DNA of 64,000 bases from Endozoicomonas elysicola. GTDB lineage: Bacteria > Pseudomonadota > Gammaproteobacteria > Pseudomonadales > Endozoicomonadaceae. A model generated the notes under the pieces. That model did no database searches. It was not told where the DNA came from and saw only the letters and a program-made list of their open reading frames with translations. Position 1 is the stretch's first letter. Each line of letters starts with the position of its first letter. The position numbers and the translations under genes were made by a program. This document shows positions 1-8,652 of the stretch, piece after piece. Where the stretch lies: the NCBI RefSeq assembly GCF_000710775.1, contig NZ_JOJP01000001.1, positions 2,091,729-2,155,728 of the forward strand. The letters are read 5' to 3'.

Positions 1-1232
1 GGGCGGTCACCGGGAGCCGGTGGCAACTGGCTGGGAGACTGCCGGTCACGGGTACTCAGCTGTTCTTCGGTATCGGAGAGCTGGCGGTCATCGTCGTCAT
101 GCAGGGTGGTGCCATCATCCAAAGGGCGGTCACTGGGAGCCGGTGGGAGGTTGGTAGGGAGCTGTCGGCCAGTACTCAGTGTGCCGTCGGTATCACCGAG
201 TTTGAGCCCTGACTCTTTAAAGATAGTGGGGGCCGATTGTAGTGGGGGGAAATCTAGTTTAGCTCTATGAATTTCGGCACCACCAGTGCCTTTTAGTGCC
301 TGAAGTTCTGCTTTAAATTTTGTAAGTTCGGCGAGACCTTCTTTTACCTGTTGGTCAGCTTGCTCCCTGAGTTCCCTAAAAGAATGTGACTGACTATCTG
401 TACTTTTTGCAGAAGGTATCGTCTTTTGAAGGGAGGCAGGAGTTGCCTCATCTACTGGCGTTTCTTCAGTCTGGCGGTTAACTGTGGATATGTCACCGTG
501 GGACATTGTAGAGAGGAGTTTTTGCTTATTCTCCAGATCTACTCTGGCTTTCTGAATTTGCTCTTTTGCTTTGTCTAGGATTGTATGATGATCAAGCTGT
601 ATTGTGGCATCAGTCTCTCTCTCCGTTGTCTTTTCAGCCAAAGGCTGGGCTATACGTAGAGGCGAAGTTTCTTTGCCAGCTTCCCAGCTTGCGTGCTGTA
701 GCTCAACTTTGTGACCTACGCTTATACTTATTTTATCGTCAAAGGCACGCTGGCGTTGTTGGGTTTCAAGTGATGCATCGCGTTTTCTTTCTGGTTCTTC
801 TTCACCACGGCTAGCGCGTAACGTATATGTTGTCGCAGGTTTCTGCTGTGTATCCTCATCAACACTGACCCATTCAGCTCTTGATAATTCCAATCTTTCG
901 CCATATTTTTTAGATAATCTCTCGCTAAGAGCTGCTCTTGTTTCGTGGATTTCGGGTGTTATTGTTATTTTTTCAGTTTGTCCTCCTTCATGTCCCGCAC
1001 GTATGGTATAGCTTTCCTGAGGTTTAAAAATTTGTGCAGCTCTGGTTTGAGGTGTTTCAGTCGGTATTTCCCTGGATGGTGTTGAAAGACCTGAAATAAT
1101 TTGTTTGCCAGAGGTTACTTCAGTATCCATTCCTTTATATAAAGCTTTCTGAGAAGGCGGAGGAGCAGGATGAACTTGCTGACTCGGGGTAGTGGTGATT
1201 AATGGATTATGAAAACCGCCTAGCTGGTCCAT
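1..1232 (-). CDS. Repeat-containing orphan protein, N-terminal 410 residues (runs off left edge)
   Basis: An uninterrupted reading frame runs from an ATG at 1232 to the left edge of the window. GGAGAG at 1238-1243 is a good ribosome binding site five bases upstream. The visible 410 residues are hydrophilic, rich in Glu, Lys, Gln, Thr and Pro, with no signal peptide or membrane segment. A middle part (around 500-560) is rich in charged residues and could be a coiled coil. Near the left edge the protein becomes repetitive: a 41-residue unit holding the pieces LPPAP, DRP and LSTxxRQ recurs, seen as a 123-bp direct repeat (1-62 against 124-183). I recognise no family. A cytosolic scaffold or a secreted effector-type protein are both possible; the C-terminus is missing. 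The gene is divergent from the replication pair at 1688. Confidence 0.72.
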   Translation of the reverse strand, partial: MDQLGGFHNPLITTTPSQQVHPAPPPSQKALYKGMDTEVTSGKQIISGLSTPSREIPTETPQTRAAQIFKPQESYTIRAGHEGGQTEKITITPEIHETRAALSERLSKKYGERLELSRAEWVSVDEDTQQKPATTYTLRASRGEEEPERKRDASLETQQRQRAFDDKISISVGHKVELQHASWEAGKETSPLRIAQPLAEKTTERETDATIQLDHHTILDKAKEQIQKARVDLENKQKLLSTMSHGDISTVNRQTEETPVDEATPASLQKTIPSAKSTDSQSHSFRELREQADQQVKEGLAELTKFKAELQALKGTGGAEIHRAKLDFPPLQSAPTIFKESGLKLGDTDGTLSTGRQLPTNLPPAPSDRPLDDGTTLHDDDDRQLSDTEEQLSTRDRQSPSQLPPAPGDR

Positions 1233-1687
1233 TCTGACTCTCCTGATAAAAAAACGCTTTTCCATCAGATCATTGAGAGCAATAGAAAGTTTCCTGCATT
1301 GGCTATTTATCTCTATTTTTTTATCCGTATTTTCAATTAATTTTGAAATCAAAATTCGTATTTTTTTAACTGATTCTTATAGTTGTAAGCTATGGCTGTA
1401 AAAGTTGCTTTTTAATAATGAATTGCAATTATGTCTGGGGTTGATCGTTGTTAGAATACCCTGCTCACGGATTGACTATGATGCTCTGCTACTGGATATT
1501 GTGTCCTTTACTCATTGTCATAAGCGGGCATCGGCAGCAAACTTCTCAGTCCCAGCTGACGACAATGTTTTTCTATATTATTATCTGATAAGTGTATTTT
1601 TTCTGTATGTAAAAGCAGTATTGAAAAATAGACTTACATCGTTGGTCAAGCTAGACCAGAACCGGGAAGGCAGGTATTGTTGATTAC
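1233..1687. other. Intergenic region between divergent genes
   Basis: This AT-rich stretch of 455 bases separates the repeat protein (minus) from the DnaT-like gene (plus) and must hold both promoters. I see no clear consensus promoter, RNA gene or repeat. Open frames within it have no ribosome binding site and no recognisable protein. Confidence 0.5.
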
Positions 1688-2125
1688 ATGACTGACGAGA
1701 ACAAACACTATATCCGCCGGCGCAATGCTGGCGCATTACCCTGGGAAATTGAACCAGACACCCGGAAACAGGAAGAGCATCCTGTTTTTGGCCAGATAGA
1801 GGCTCAGCCTGCGGTTCGTGAGGGCGCCCGGGTTCAACCCTTGCCGGAAGATTTTGCACCGTCTCGAGAGATTTTGGAGTTTCTGCAGGCTCATCAGGGA
1901 ATCCCGCTGGACTTTATTGTTACACAGCTGATCGATTTCAAACTGTACTGGCATGAAACCGGTGAGGCGCGTAAGGCCTGGCAAAATAAGTTTAAGTCCC
2001 ACGTCATCTACCAGTGGAAGCGGAACCAAAGTGAAACAGGGCAAAGAGCTCATCGATCAACAGCTGAAAAACTTACAGACCGGAGCTGGGACGACGGCTT
2101 CCAGTTCGAAGACGGCGACGAGTGA
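1688..2125 (+). CDS. DnaT-like primosomal/replication protein
   Basis: A 145-residue protein whose C-terminal half (about residues 75-115) matches the DnaT-type ssDNA-binding domain, with the signature FKLYWHETG followed by a Trp-Gln-Lys-Phe block and basic residues. In E. coli, DnaT helps load the DnaB helicase in the PriA-dependent primosome. The N-terminal half is polar and low in recognisable structure, and the C-terminal tail is acidic. The gene runs into the lambda-P-like gene downstream with a long out-of-phase overlap, so the two are probably translated together. Phage replication modules often pair an O/DnaT-like and a P-like protein, so this may be a domesticated phage module or a chromosomal primosome variant. 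No integrase or phage structural gene is nearby. The function is inferred from one domain. Confidence 0.7.
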   Translation: MTDENKHYIRRRNAGALPWEIEPDTRKQEEHPVFGQIEAQPAVREGARVQPLPEDFAPSREILEFLQAHQGIPLDFIVTQLIDFKLYWHETGEARKAWQNKFKSHVIYQWKRNQSETGQRAHRSTAEKLTDRSWDDGFQFEDGDE

Positions 2126-2834
2126 TCAGCAGTCCCTAGCTCAGCAAGCACCTGCAGCTTATGATCAGGCAGCTTCTGGCAACGCTTCGCAGCAACCACG
2201 CTCCGGGGCGGATCATGTGGATGCTATCAATGCAGTGTTTACTCTGCTGGAAGATGCCTACCCGCTGAAATTCAAGCGAGCTTTCCAGGCTCACGAAGAT
2301 ATTATCCGCGCCAAGCGGGTCTGGAAAAACTCTCTTCAGGAATTCAGCCCTCGTCGTATTTTGATGGCGGCAAAAAAAGCACTGGATACGGCCAAGTTCT
2401 TTCCAGACTTGAGTGATATTCGTGAGCTGTGCAAGCTGCGCTACGACGAAGTGGGATTGAAAGAACCCTTGCAAGCGTATTATGAAGCCTGTTATGCCCC
2501 AAAACAGAGCCGTGATTACCCATGGTCACATATTGCTGTCTATCTTGCTGCCCGTGAAACGGGCTGGATGATGCTGCGTAGTGAAGAGCAGCGGGTAGCT
2601 TTTCCGGTTTTTGAACGGAACTATGAGATTCTCTGCAATAGGGTACTGGAAGGGGAAGACCTGGAAACCAGCATCCTGAAAGGTCTGGAAGATGGTCGCA
2701 ACAAAGAGGTCACCCGACAGGCTGAGGCAGCGGCTCAGCAACAGCAGCGTGATACGATGGTCAGGCAGGGTATAGACCCTGATAACAGTACGTCTGCCCG
2801 GGAACGATTAATGAAGGTGTTTGATCAGAGCTGA
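2031..2834 (+). CDS. Lambda-P-like replication protein (helicase loader family)
   Basis: From about residue 62 onward the protein resembles the phage lambda replication protein P family: an AINAVF start, an aromatic and basic helical region and a YPWSH block. P proteins bring the host DnaB helicase to the replication origin. The frame is open from an ATG at 1953, but that would overlap the conserved DnaT domain by 173 bases and add a low-complexity leader. I chose the GTG at 2031 (267 residues), preceded by a weak GGAA. A GTG at 2217, just before the conserved domain, is a further option. The C-terminus is Gln/Ala-rich and probably helical. It forms an overlapping pair with the DnaT-like gene. 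Confidence 0.65.
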   Translation: MKQGKELIDQQLKNLQTGAGTTASSSKTATSDQQSLAQQAPAAYDQAASGNASQQPRSGADHVDAINAVFTLLEDAYPLKFKRAFQAHEDIIRAKRVWKNSLQEFSPRRILMAAKKALDTAKFFPDLSDIRELCKLRYDEVGLKEPLQAYYEACYAPKQSRDYPWSHIAVYLAARETGWMMLRSEEQRVAFPVFERNYEILCNRVLEGEDLETSILKGLEDGRNKEVTRQAEAAAQQQQRDTMVRQGIDPDNSTSARERLMKVFDQS

Positions 2835-3018
2835 TCATGTTTCATGCTTACTCTTCACCAGGTCCTTGAAAATAAGCTATTTTTCAGTAAGCCAACAGAC
2901 GTGTGAGTTTCACAGTGTTTTTGGGTCTTTAGCTGGCTGGATGCTTGTACCTTTATGCTCAGCCGTTGGGTCATCATGGTGTTCATGATTGCTGCATGCA
3001 CCCATGGGGTATTGAAAA

Positions 3019-4401
3019 ATGAGCTTGAACCCGAAACTGCTGGGTCTGCTACGTACTCAGTTTGGTGAGCGTATAACGACAGTCGCAACTATTTGTCGCC
3101 AACATGCTATCGATGAATCCTGGCACTCCCCCTCACCCCCTGATGCGGTCTGTTATCCCGAGACGACACAGGAGGTTTCTCAACTTGTTAAGCTTGCAGT
3201 GCAATTTAATACCCCACTGATACCTTATGGTGCTGGTACCTCGCTAGAGGGACATATTTTCGCTCCTGAAGGAGGTGTTACGGTTGATCTATCGCGTATG
3301 AACCAGTTGCTCGCGATCAACAGTGAGGATCTGGATTGTGTTATTCAGCCGGGCATCCGGCGCAAAGGTCTCAATGATCAGCTACGCCATGAAGGGCTTT
3401 TTTTCCCAGTTGATCCGGGTGCTGATGCTTCACTCGGCGGTATGGTTGCGACCCGGGCGTCAGGCACCAATGCTGTCAGGTACGGTACTATGAAGGATAA
3501 TGTGCTGGCTCTGACTGCAGTCATGGCGGACGGTGCGATTGTTCATACTGGAACCCGTGCCAGAAAGAGTGCGGCGGGCTATGACCTGACCCGTTTACTG
3601 GTTGGCTCTGAGGGAACTCTCGGTATCATAACCGAAATAACCTTAAAGCTTTATCCGATACCGGATTATCAGGCGGCGGCACGAGTTACATTTCCCTCCA
3701 CTAGTGCGGCTGTTGAATCGGCCATTCAGGTTGTGCAGTTCGGTGTTCCCATTGCTCGAATGGAGCTTATGGATGCGCAGGGCATCAAAGCCATCAACGA
3801 ATATAGCAAGATGAACCTGCCTCTACTGCCCACGCTTTTTTTTGAGTTCCACGGTTCAAAGTCCGCGGTGTCTGAGCAAGCTGACCAAGTTAGGGATATC
3901 GTTCAGGAGCATGATGGCAGTGATTACTTATGGGCTATAAAAGCTGAAGATCGCAACCAGTTATGGCATGCACGACATACAGCTCATTACGCAGTTATAG
4001 CCACAGGACAAGGTTCTCGTGGATGGACCACTGATGTATGTGTCCCTGTTTCAAAGCTGGTTGATTGTATTGTGCAAACCCGGCAGGATTTGGAAAGCAG
4101 CTTTATGGATGCTCCGATTATTGGTCATGTTGGCGATGGCAATTTTCATGTTATTTTTTCTGTTGACCCTGATAATGAGCGGCAGATAAAGGAAGTCAAA
4201 CGCCTGAATGAACGTTTGGTGGAAAGAGCCTTACAGATGGATGGTACTTGCACTGGGGAGCACGGCATTGGTTTAGGTAAAAAAGAGTGGTTGCAGCAAG
4301 AAGCTGGTACCGCTATCAAGCTAATGGAAATCATCAAAGGAGCCCTTGATCCAAAGGGCGTGCTGAACCCGGGTAAGATTGTAAATCATAACCCTTCATA
4401 A
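3019..4401 (+). CDS. FAD-linked D-lactate dehydrogenase (cytochrome-type)
   Basis: A 460-residue flavoprotein of the FAD_binding_4 / FAD-oxidase C-terminal family. The N-terminal FAD domain has the PYGAGTSLEGH loop and a GSEGTLGIITE segment. The C-terminal domain ends with CTGEHGIGLGKK, whose His residues belong to the active site in this family, and GHVGDGNFH lies before it. These match the D-lactate dehydrogenase (cytochrome, LDHD/GlcD-like) group, which oxidises D-lactate or a related D-2-hydroxy acid and passes electrons to the respiratory chain. Length is typical. It stands alone: a replication gene upstream and a convergent LysE gene downstream. The exact hydroxy acid cannot be read from sequence; GlcD-type glycolate oxidase is less likely because no glcE or glcF follows. 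Confidence 0.85.
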   Translation: MSLNPKLLGLLRTQFGERITTVATICRQHAIDESWHSPSPPDAVCYPETTQEVSQLVKLAVQFNTPLIPYGAGTSLEGHIFAPEGGVTVDLSRMNQLLAINSEDLDCVIQPGIRRKGLNDQLRHEGLFFPVDPGADASLGGMVATRASGTNAVRYGTMKDNVLALTAVMADGAIVHTGTRARKSAAGYDLTRLLVGSEGTLGIITEITLKLYPIPDYQAAARVTFPSTSAAVESAIQVVQFGVPIARMELMDAQGIKAINEYSKMNLPLLPTLFFEFHGSKSAVSEQADQVRDIVQEHDGSDYLWAIKAEDRNQLWHARHTAHYAVIATGQGSRGWTTDVCVPVSKLVDCIVQTRQDLESSFMDAPIIGHVGDGNFHVIFSVDPDNERQIKEVKRLNERLVERALQMDGTCTGEHGIGLGKKEWLQQEAGTAIKLMEIIKGALDPKGVLNPGKIVNHNPS

Positions 4402-4448
4402 TCGATGGACTGGGCAATGTACAGTGTCAACCCAAGCGAACTGAAAGG

Positions 4449-4494
4449 ACTCGTTCTGTTGATATTTATTCTCACAGGGACAGTGGGAACGAGC
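4449..4494. repeat. Inverted repeat between convergent genes
   Basis: CTCGTTC near 4452 and GAACGAG near 4487 form a short inverted repeat about 30 bases apart between the convergent D-lactate dehydrogenase and LysE genes. It resembles the outer arms of the longer element at 49506-49638. No T-run follows, so a terminator role is uncertain. Confidence 0.35.
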
Positions 4495-4546
4495 CTGTTG
4501 AAATAACGCATCAGGGGAGGAAACTGGCTTTCACATTCAAGCGTAG

Positions 4547-5164
4547 TTACGGACTTTTCAATGCCAGTAAAGAACCTGCCCCAATCATAATAGAGCCTGA
4601 CGTTTTGTTAAGCAGACGCATTGCTTTGTGGGACTTGAAATATTTTCTCGCCTGAGCAGCACTGCCGGCAATGACGGACAAACCGAGCATCAGACCGATC
4701 AAGGTTAATATTGCTGCTAGAACAATATCTACAGTGGAAAATACGGTGACATCCATAAACGTGGGTAGAAACGCGATATAAAAGAGAATCACTTTTGGGT
4801 TTGAAGCAGAAATCATAAAGCCCTGCAGAAAACTTTCAAATTTATCTGCTACCGGTACTGTGCCACACAGGTCTTTCGCGATGGGTGAAGTCCATATTTT
4901 ATACCCCAGATAGAGCAAATAAGCTGCGCCAACCCATCGGATAACGGTAAAGACTTCTCCCCAGTTCTGTGCAATAACTGCCAAGCCAAAGCAGGCCAGA
5001 ATCAAGTAAATGATGTCGCTGATAGCCATACCGAGAGAGAGAAAGAAGCAACTGCGGGCACCACAGATCAGTGCCCTTGCCAGAACTGCAAAAACGCCGG
5101 GGCCGGGAGTAACGGCAAACAAAAGAATAGCGGCAAAAAATGCCAGACCGCTTTCCAAAGACAT
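4547..5164 (-). CDS. LysE/RhtB-family amino-acid exporter
   Basis: A 205-residue integral membrane protein of the LysE/RhtB family, which exports amino acids such as lysine, threonine or homoserine lactone. The N-terminus holds the family signature around TPGPGVFAVLARAL in the first helix region, and ASNPKVILFYIAFLPTF appears in the second half, both diagnostic. About six hydrophobic segments are visible. The ATG at 5164 is preceded by GAGG seven bases upstream, so it is preferred over the TTG at 5170. It stands alone, divergent from apbC. The substrate is unknown. Confidence 0.88.
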   Translation of the reverse strand: MSLESGLAFFAAILLFAVTPGPGVFAVLARALICGARSCFFLSLGMAISDIIYLILACFGLAVIAQNWGEVFTVIRWVGAAYLLYLGYKIWTSPIAKDLCGTVPVADKFESFLQGFMISASNPKVILFYIAFLPTFMDVTVFSTVDIVLAAILTLIGLMLGLSVIAGSAAQARKYFKSHKAMRLLNKTSGSIMIGAGSLLALKSP

Positions 5165-5369
5165 AAACAAACCTCGAGGGAAAATATTTTATTGGTCACT
5201 ATATTCGTTGAGCAACGTTAAGAGCGCAAATTCTGTTTTACCGTTAGCTACAAAGAAAAATATAAGAATTCTATATAATTCCTGGGGGGCCAATACAGTC
5301 ACCCTTGAATTCCATCCTGATAACCCATATTGAGAGACACATTATTTTCCCGCCGACTGGAGTATGGTC

Positions 5370-6461
5370 ATGAGTCCAAGCCGAGCCGATATTGAAACGG
5401 CGATTCGCAGCTATCAGGATCCGTACCTGAAAAATAACTTGTTGGACGCTGGCTGTCTTGATTCCCTGACAATTGAAAATGGTAAAGTCAATGCTTCACT
5501 GATTCTGGGGTATCCGGCCAAAGGTCTGTGTGATGGCGTTGCCCAGATGTTGGCCAGCAAAATTGAAGATGTTGATGGCGTACAGTCTGTGGATGTATCG
5601 GTAAACTGGACAGTGGATCCGGCACCGGTTCAGGGTGAACTGGAAGCCATGGCTGGTGTAAAGAACATCATTGCTGTTGCCTCTGGTAAAGGTGGTGTTG
5701 GTAAGTCTACTACTGCAGCAAATCTCGCATTGGCACTTGCCGCTGAAGGTGCAAGGGTGGGAATCCTGGATGCGGATATCTATGGCCCCAGTATGGGGCA
5801 GATGTTCGGTATTGCTGATGGCACCCGACCGGATGTGAAGAACGAAAAGTTTTTCATGCCCATTGAAGCCCATGGTATTCAGGTGATGTCCATGGCGTTT
5901 CTGGTCACCGAAGATACGCCAGTGGTATGGCGTGGACCTATGGTCAGCGGTGCTTTGATTCAACTCTTGACCCAGACCATGTGGAATGACCTGGATTACC
6001 TGGTGATCGACCTGCCACCAGGCACGGGTGATATTCAACTAACCCTGGCGCAGAAGATTCCGGTTTCCGGCAGTGTGGTCGTTACGACTCCCCAGGATCT
6101 GGCGTTGATTGATGCCAAGAAAGGGGTTGAGATGTTCCGTAAAGTTGGAGTGCCAGTGCTGGGTGTTGTGGAAAATATGGCCGTTCATATTTGCTCCAAC
6201 TGCGGTCATACTGAGCACCTGTTTGGAGAGGGTGGAGGTAGCCGGATCGCTGAGCAGTTTGACATTGATTTGCTGGGATCCCTGCCATTGTCCATGATGA
6301 TTCGTGAGCAGGCTGATCATGGCGCTCCTACGGTTGTGTCTGAGCCTGAATCCCAGATCGCTATGATTTACCGGGATATGGCCCGGCACATGGCTGCCAA
6401 ACTTTGGTTGCGGCATCAGCAGGCTCCGGCAGTGCCTACGTTATCAATTTCTGACGACTAA
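5370..6461 (+). CDS. apbC: ApbC/Mrp-family Fe-S cluster carrier ATPase
   Basis: A 363-residue protein with an N-terminal MIP18/DUF59-type domain (about residues 5-85) followed by a ParA/MinD-like P-loop ATPase. The deviant Walker A reads GKGGVGKST, and two Cys in a CSNCGH motif near residue 275 are the CxxC that bridges the Fe-S cluster in the dimer. Mrp/ApbC proteins carry Fe-S clusters to target apoproteins in the cytosol. GGAG at 5359-5362 sits seven bases before the ATG at 5370, so I prefer this to the ATG at 5364. The stop codon overlaps that of the convergent flavodoxin-fold gene by four bases. Confidence 0.92.
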   Translation: MSPSRADIETAIRSYQDPYLKNNLLDAGCLDSLTIENGKVNASLILGYPAKGLCDGVAQMLASKIEDVDGVQSVDVSVNWTVDPAPVQGELEAMAGVKNIIAVASGKGGVGKSTTAANLALALAAEGARVGILDADIYGPSMGQMFGIADGTRPDVKNEKFFMPIEAHGIQVMSMAFLVTEDTPVVWRGPMVSGALIQLLTQTMWNDLDYLVIDLPPGTGDIQLTLAQKIPVSGSVVVTTPQDLALIDAKKGVEMFRKVGVPVLGVVENMAVHICSNCGHTEHLFGEGGGSRIAEQFDIDLLGSLPLSMMIREQADHGAPTVVSEPESQIAMIYRDMARHMAAKLWLRHQQAPAVPTLSISDD

Positions 6462-7033
6462 AAACGCTGGATTTTCTGACGAACCTTATCCAGAAACTGG
6501 CTCAACTGTGGTTTTGCGATTTTGTCCATGCTGTAAAGAGCCAGCCAGTCAATATCCCTGCATTTTGTAACGGCTTTTAAGCTCAGCCTCATCATCTTGC
6601 GGGGAGGGTTGCCAATCAGGGCCATCCGCCAGCGTGATGCGCCCTGGGTGGTGATGATCAGAATCTTTTTCAGGTTGGTCAGTTTCGGCTTTACTCCTTC
6701 AGGGCCAAAGTCGGCAACGACGGAGGGGAGCCAGACACGATCCAGCCAGCCTTTCAGAATGGCCGGTGGCCCCATCCACCAGGTTGGGTAGATCATGATC
6801 AGTGCTTCAGCCCATTGCAGCTGCTGAACATATTTCTCCACCGTGGCTGTATTGTCTTTGTCCATATAGGTCCGTCTTTCAGCGGTGCTCATTCTGGGCT
6901 CAAAGTTCTCTTTATAAAGATCCAATACCTGTACCTCAAACTCTTTTGTTTCCAGCTCATCAGATACCACTTTAAAGATACTGGCGTTGTAGCTCTCGGG
7001 AGTGGGATGGGCAAAGACAACCAGTGTTTTCAT
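6458..7033 (-). CDS. Flavodoxin-fold NAD(P)H:quinone oxidoreductase
   Basis: A 191-residue protein of the NAD(P)H dehydrogenase (quinone)/KefF/MdaB-like flavodoxin-2 family. The N-terminus MKTLVVFAHP starts the phosphate-binding strand and loop, and YPTWWMGPPAILKGWLDRV is the flavin-contacting block of the family. These enzymes carry out two-electron reduction of quinones or nitro compounds with FMN or FAD. The 3' end overlaps the apbC stop codon by four bases in convergent orientation, so read-through transcripts would form an antisense overlap. The physiological substrate is not evident. Confidence 0.85.
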   Translation of the reverse strand: MKTLVVFAHPTPESYNASIFKVVSDELETKEFEVQVLDLYKENFEPRMSTAERRTYMDKDNTATVEKYVQQLQWAEALIMIYPTWWMGPPAILKGWLDRVWLPSVVADFGPEGVKPKLTNLKKILIITTQGASRWRMALIGNPPRKMMRLSLKAVTKCRDIDWLALYSMDKIAKPQLSQFLDKVRQKIQRF

Positions 7034-7160
7034 TCCAAATATTCACTCGAATAGTTATAAGTCTGGCCTGATTGTAGCGTTTATTGATCGCCTCGTAAGG
7101 CTCCGCCTCTGAGCAGTCGTCTATGCTTGTTCAATTCATAGCTCTAAGAAGCCTAAAGAG

Positions 7161-7865
7161 ATGGATGATTTCTTTCAGCAATGGCGCACTTATCGAACGA
7201 TTGTGACTCAAGAGTATATGGGGCATCAAAACATATCTGAGTGCATACTTGATGTTTTACAGCAGTTATCAACCGGTTTAGAGATTCTGGATCTGGGTTG
7301 TGGAGATGCAGAGGTGTTCTTCAAACTACTCCCCGATATTTCGGTTAGTGGTTACAAAGGCGTTGATAGTTCTGCTTCAGCTCTTGAGGTGTTGACTGAA
7401 CGCTTTTCAGGTAAGGATGTCGCTTTTCAGCTCTACTGTCAGGATATGATGGATTTCTTACTATCGTGTCAGGAACAGTTTGACATAATCATTGCAGGTT
7501 ATTGTATGCATCACCTGTCGTCTTATGAAAAAAAATGCTTTCTGCAGATGGTTTATCGTTGTCTTCGTGAGCAGGGCTTATTGTTCATCTATGATGTATT
7601 TTTACAGCCGGGTGAATCCAGAGAGCAGTATCTGGTCAACTATCTGGCTCATATGCACTCCAGCTGGAAAGCCATGTCAGTTCAGGAGCTGGAAGCATTG
7701 GATGCCCATATTACCGGCTGTGACTTTCCAGAAGAGGTTGAATCGTATCGGTTGTGGTCTGATGAATTAGGCTTTCAGCAGGTGAGCCAGACTTGGGAGG
7801 GAGAGTGGCACTCTCATAAATTGCTTCAGCTTAAGAGAGGCAAGGCATCAGTCTTGAGCTCCTGA
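7161..7865 (+). CDS. Class I SAM-dependent methyltransferase
   Basis: A 234-residue Rossmann-fold methyltransferase. Motif I reads ILDLGCGD near residue 45, the acidic residue after strand beta-2 lies in KGVDSSASAL, and motif IV is around IIAGYCMHHL. This resembles the Methyltransf_12/25 group, which acts on small molecules or lipids. No partner gene points to a substrate; the neighbours are a flavodoxin-fold gene (divergent) and a CBS protein (downstream, 99 bases away). The start has AAAGAG directly upstream. Confidence 0.8.
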   Translation: MDDFFQQWRTYRTIVTQEYMGHQNISECILDVLQQLSTGLEILDLGCGDAEVFFKLLPDISVSGYKGVDSSASALEVLTERFSGKDVAFQLYCQDMMDFLLSCQEQFDIIIAGYCMHHLSSYEKKCFLQMVYRCLREQGLLFIYDVFLQPGESREQYLVNYLAHMHSSWKAMSVQELEALDAHITGCDFPEEVESYRLWSDELGFQQVSQTWEGEWHSHKLLQLKRGKASVLSS

Positions 7866-7964
7866 TCATTCTCTGTTCGTCCAGATTGTTGACTCAGGTC
7901 AAGATAGTGGTTTGCCGCAATGGGTCATACTGATCCCACAGCGTTACTTTCGGGAGTCAGGGAT

Positions 7965-8453
7965 ATGAGCAATGACAACCCTTTACTTACCATGACTGCT
8001 GAGCAGATCATGTGTCAAAAGGTGATTACTGTACCTTCAGACTGGTCTGTGGATAGGCTGGCTCGCTTTTTAACGGATAAGGCTATCTCTGGTGCACCGG
8101 TTGTTAACAACGCCGGGCAGCTGATTGGCGTTGTTTCATTTTCTGATATTGTTCGTCAGGCTGGCAGTGGTTTGGTCGATCTGGCAAAGCGGGATGATAG
8201 TTTCTACAGCACCATGATGGATGAAACGCTTTCCCCGGAAGACCAGCGGTCATTTCACGATATTGTCGACCAATCTGTCATGGTGAATGACATTATGACG
8301 CCTATGGTGTTTGAGGTATCACCCGATACGCCTTTGATGCAAGTTGCCGAAGCAATGGTAAAAGGGCGTATTCATCGGGTGATGGTGACTAAGGATCGTT
8401 CTCTGAAGGGCGTTATCAGTGCACTTGATCTGTTGAAGGTAATGACATTGTAG
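7965..8453 (+). CDS. Tandem CBS-domain protein
   Basis: A 162-residue protein made of two CBS domains: the first begins TAEQIMCQKVITVPSD and contains SGAPVVNN with a following GVVSFSDI, and the second begins VNDIMTPMVFEVSPD and ends GVISALDL. CBS pairs (Bateman modules) bind adenosine nucleotides and usually sense energy state. No catalytic domain is attached. The ATG at 7965 has GGAG eight bases upstream, so it is favoured over the ATG at 7920. No partner is evident from the neighbourhood. Confidence 0.82.
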   Translation: MSNDNPLLTMTAEQIMCQKVITVPSDWSVDRLARFLTDKAISGAPVVNNAGQLIGVVSFSDIVRQAGSGLVDLAKRDDSFYSTMMDETLSPEDQRSFHDIVDQSVMVNDIMTPMVFEVSPDTPLMQVAEAMVKGRIHRVMVTKDRSLKGVISALDLLKVMTL

Positions 8454-8491
8454 GTTCTTTCTTTCATTACCCGGCATTGCTTCTCGGTAAC

Positions 8492-8580
8492 TGCTTCTGC
8501 ATTTGCAGGATACAGTACATCCCTGTACATTCCCTGAAAATTGCTCCTGCATATTCAGGATACAGTACATCCCTGTACAT
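8492..8580. repeat. Two tandem 39-bp direct repeats, 50-bp period
   Basis: Two copies of a 39-base unit (8492-8530 and 8542-8580) lie between the CBS gene and the terminator. They differ at a few positions and share GGATACAGTACATCCCTGTA at their core. Each has a short internal dyad, TACAG and CTGTA. Their role is unknown. Confidence 0.7.
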
Positions 8581-8583
8581 AAA

Positions 8584-8611
8584 AAAAGGTACCGAGTCCT
8601 CGGTACCTTTT
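8584..8611. terminator. Bidirectional rho-independent terminator
   Basis: A 13-bp perfect stem, AAAAGGTACCGAG (8584-8596) with CTCGGTACCTTTT (8599-8611), and a two-base loop lie between the convergent CBS and OmpA-like genes. The A-tract on one side and T-tract on the other suit termination in both directions. Confidence 0.88.
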
Positions 8612-8652
8612 CATAGAGTGCTAACCGCGTTAACTGTCACTAATTGAGAAGA

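Noticed and set aside
1405-1683. 92-codon frame in the 1.2-1.7 kb gap
   Set aside because: No ribosome binding site, Cys/Leu-rich random-looking sequence, and it lies in a promoter region.
1953-2030. ATG at 1953 as the start of the P-like protein
   Set aside because: It would overlap the conserved DnaT domain by 173 bases and add a low-complexity leader; the GTG at 2031 is preferred, with 2217 as an alternative.
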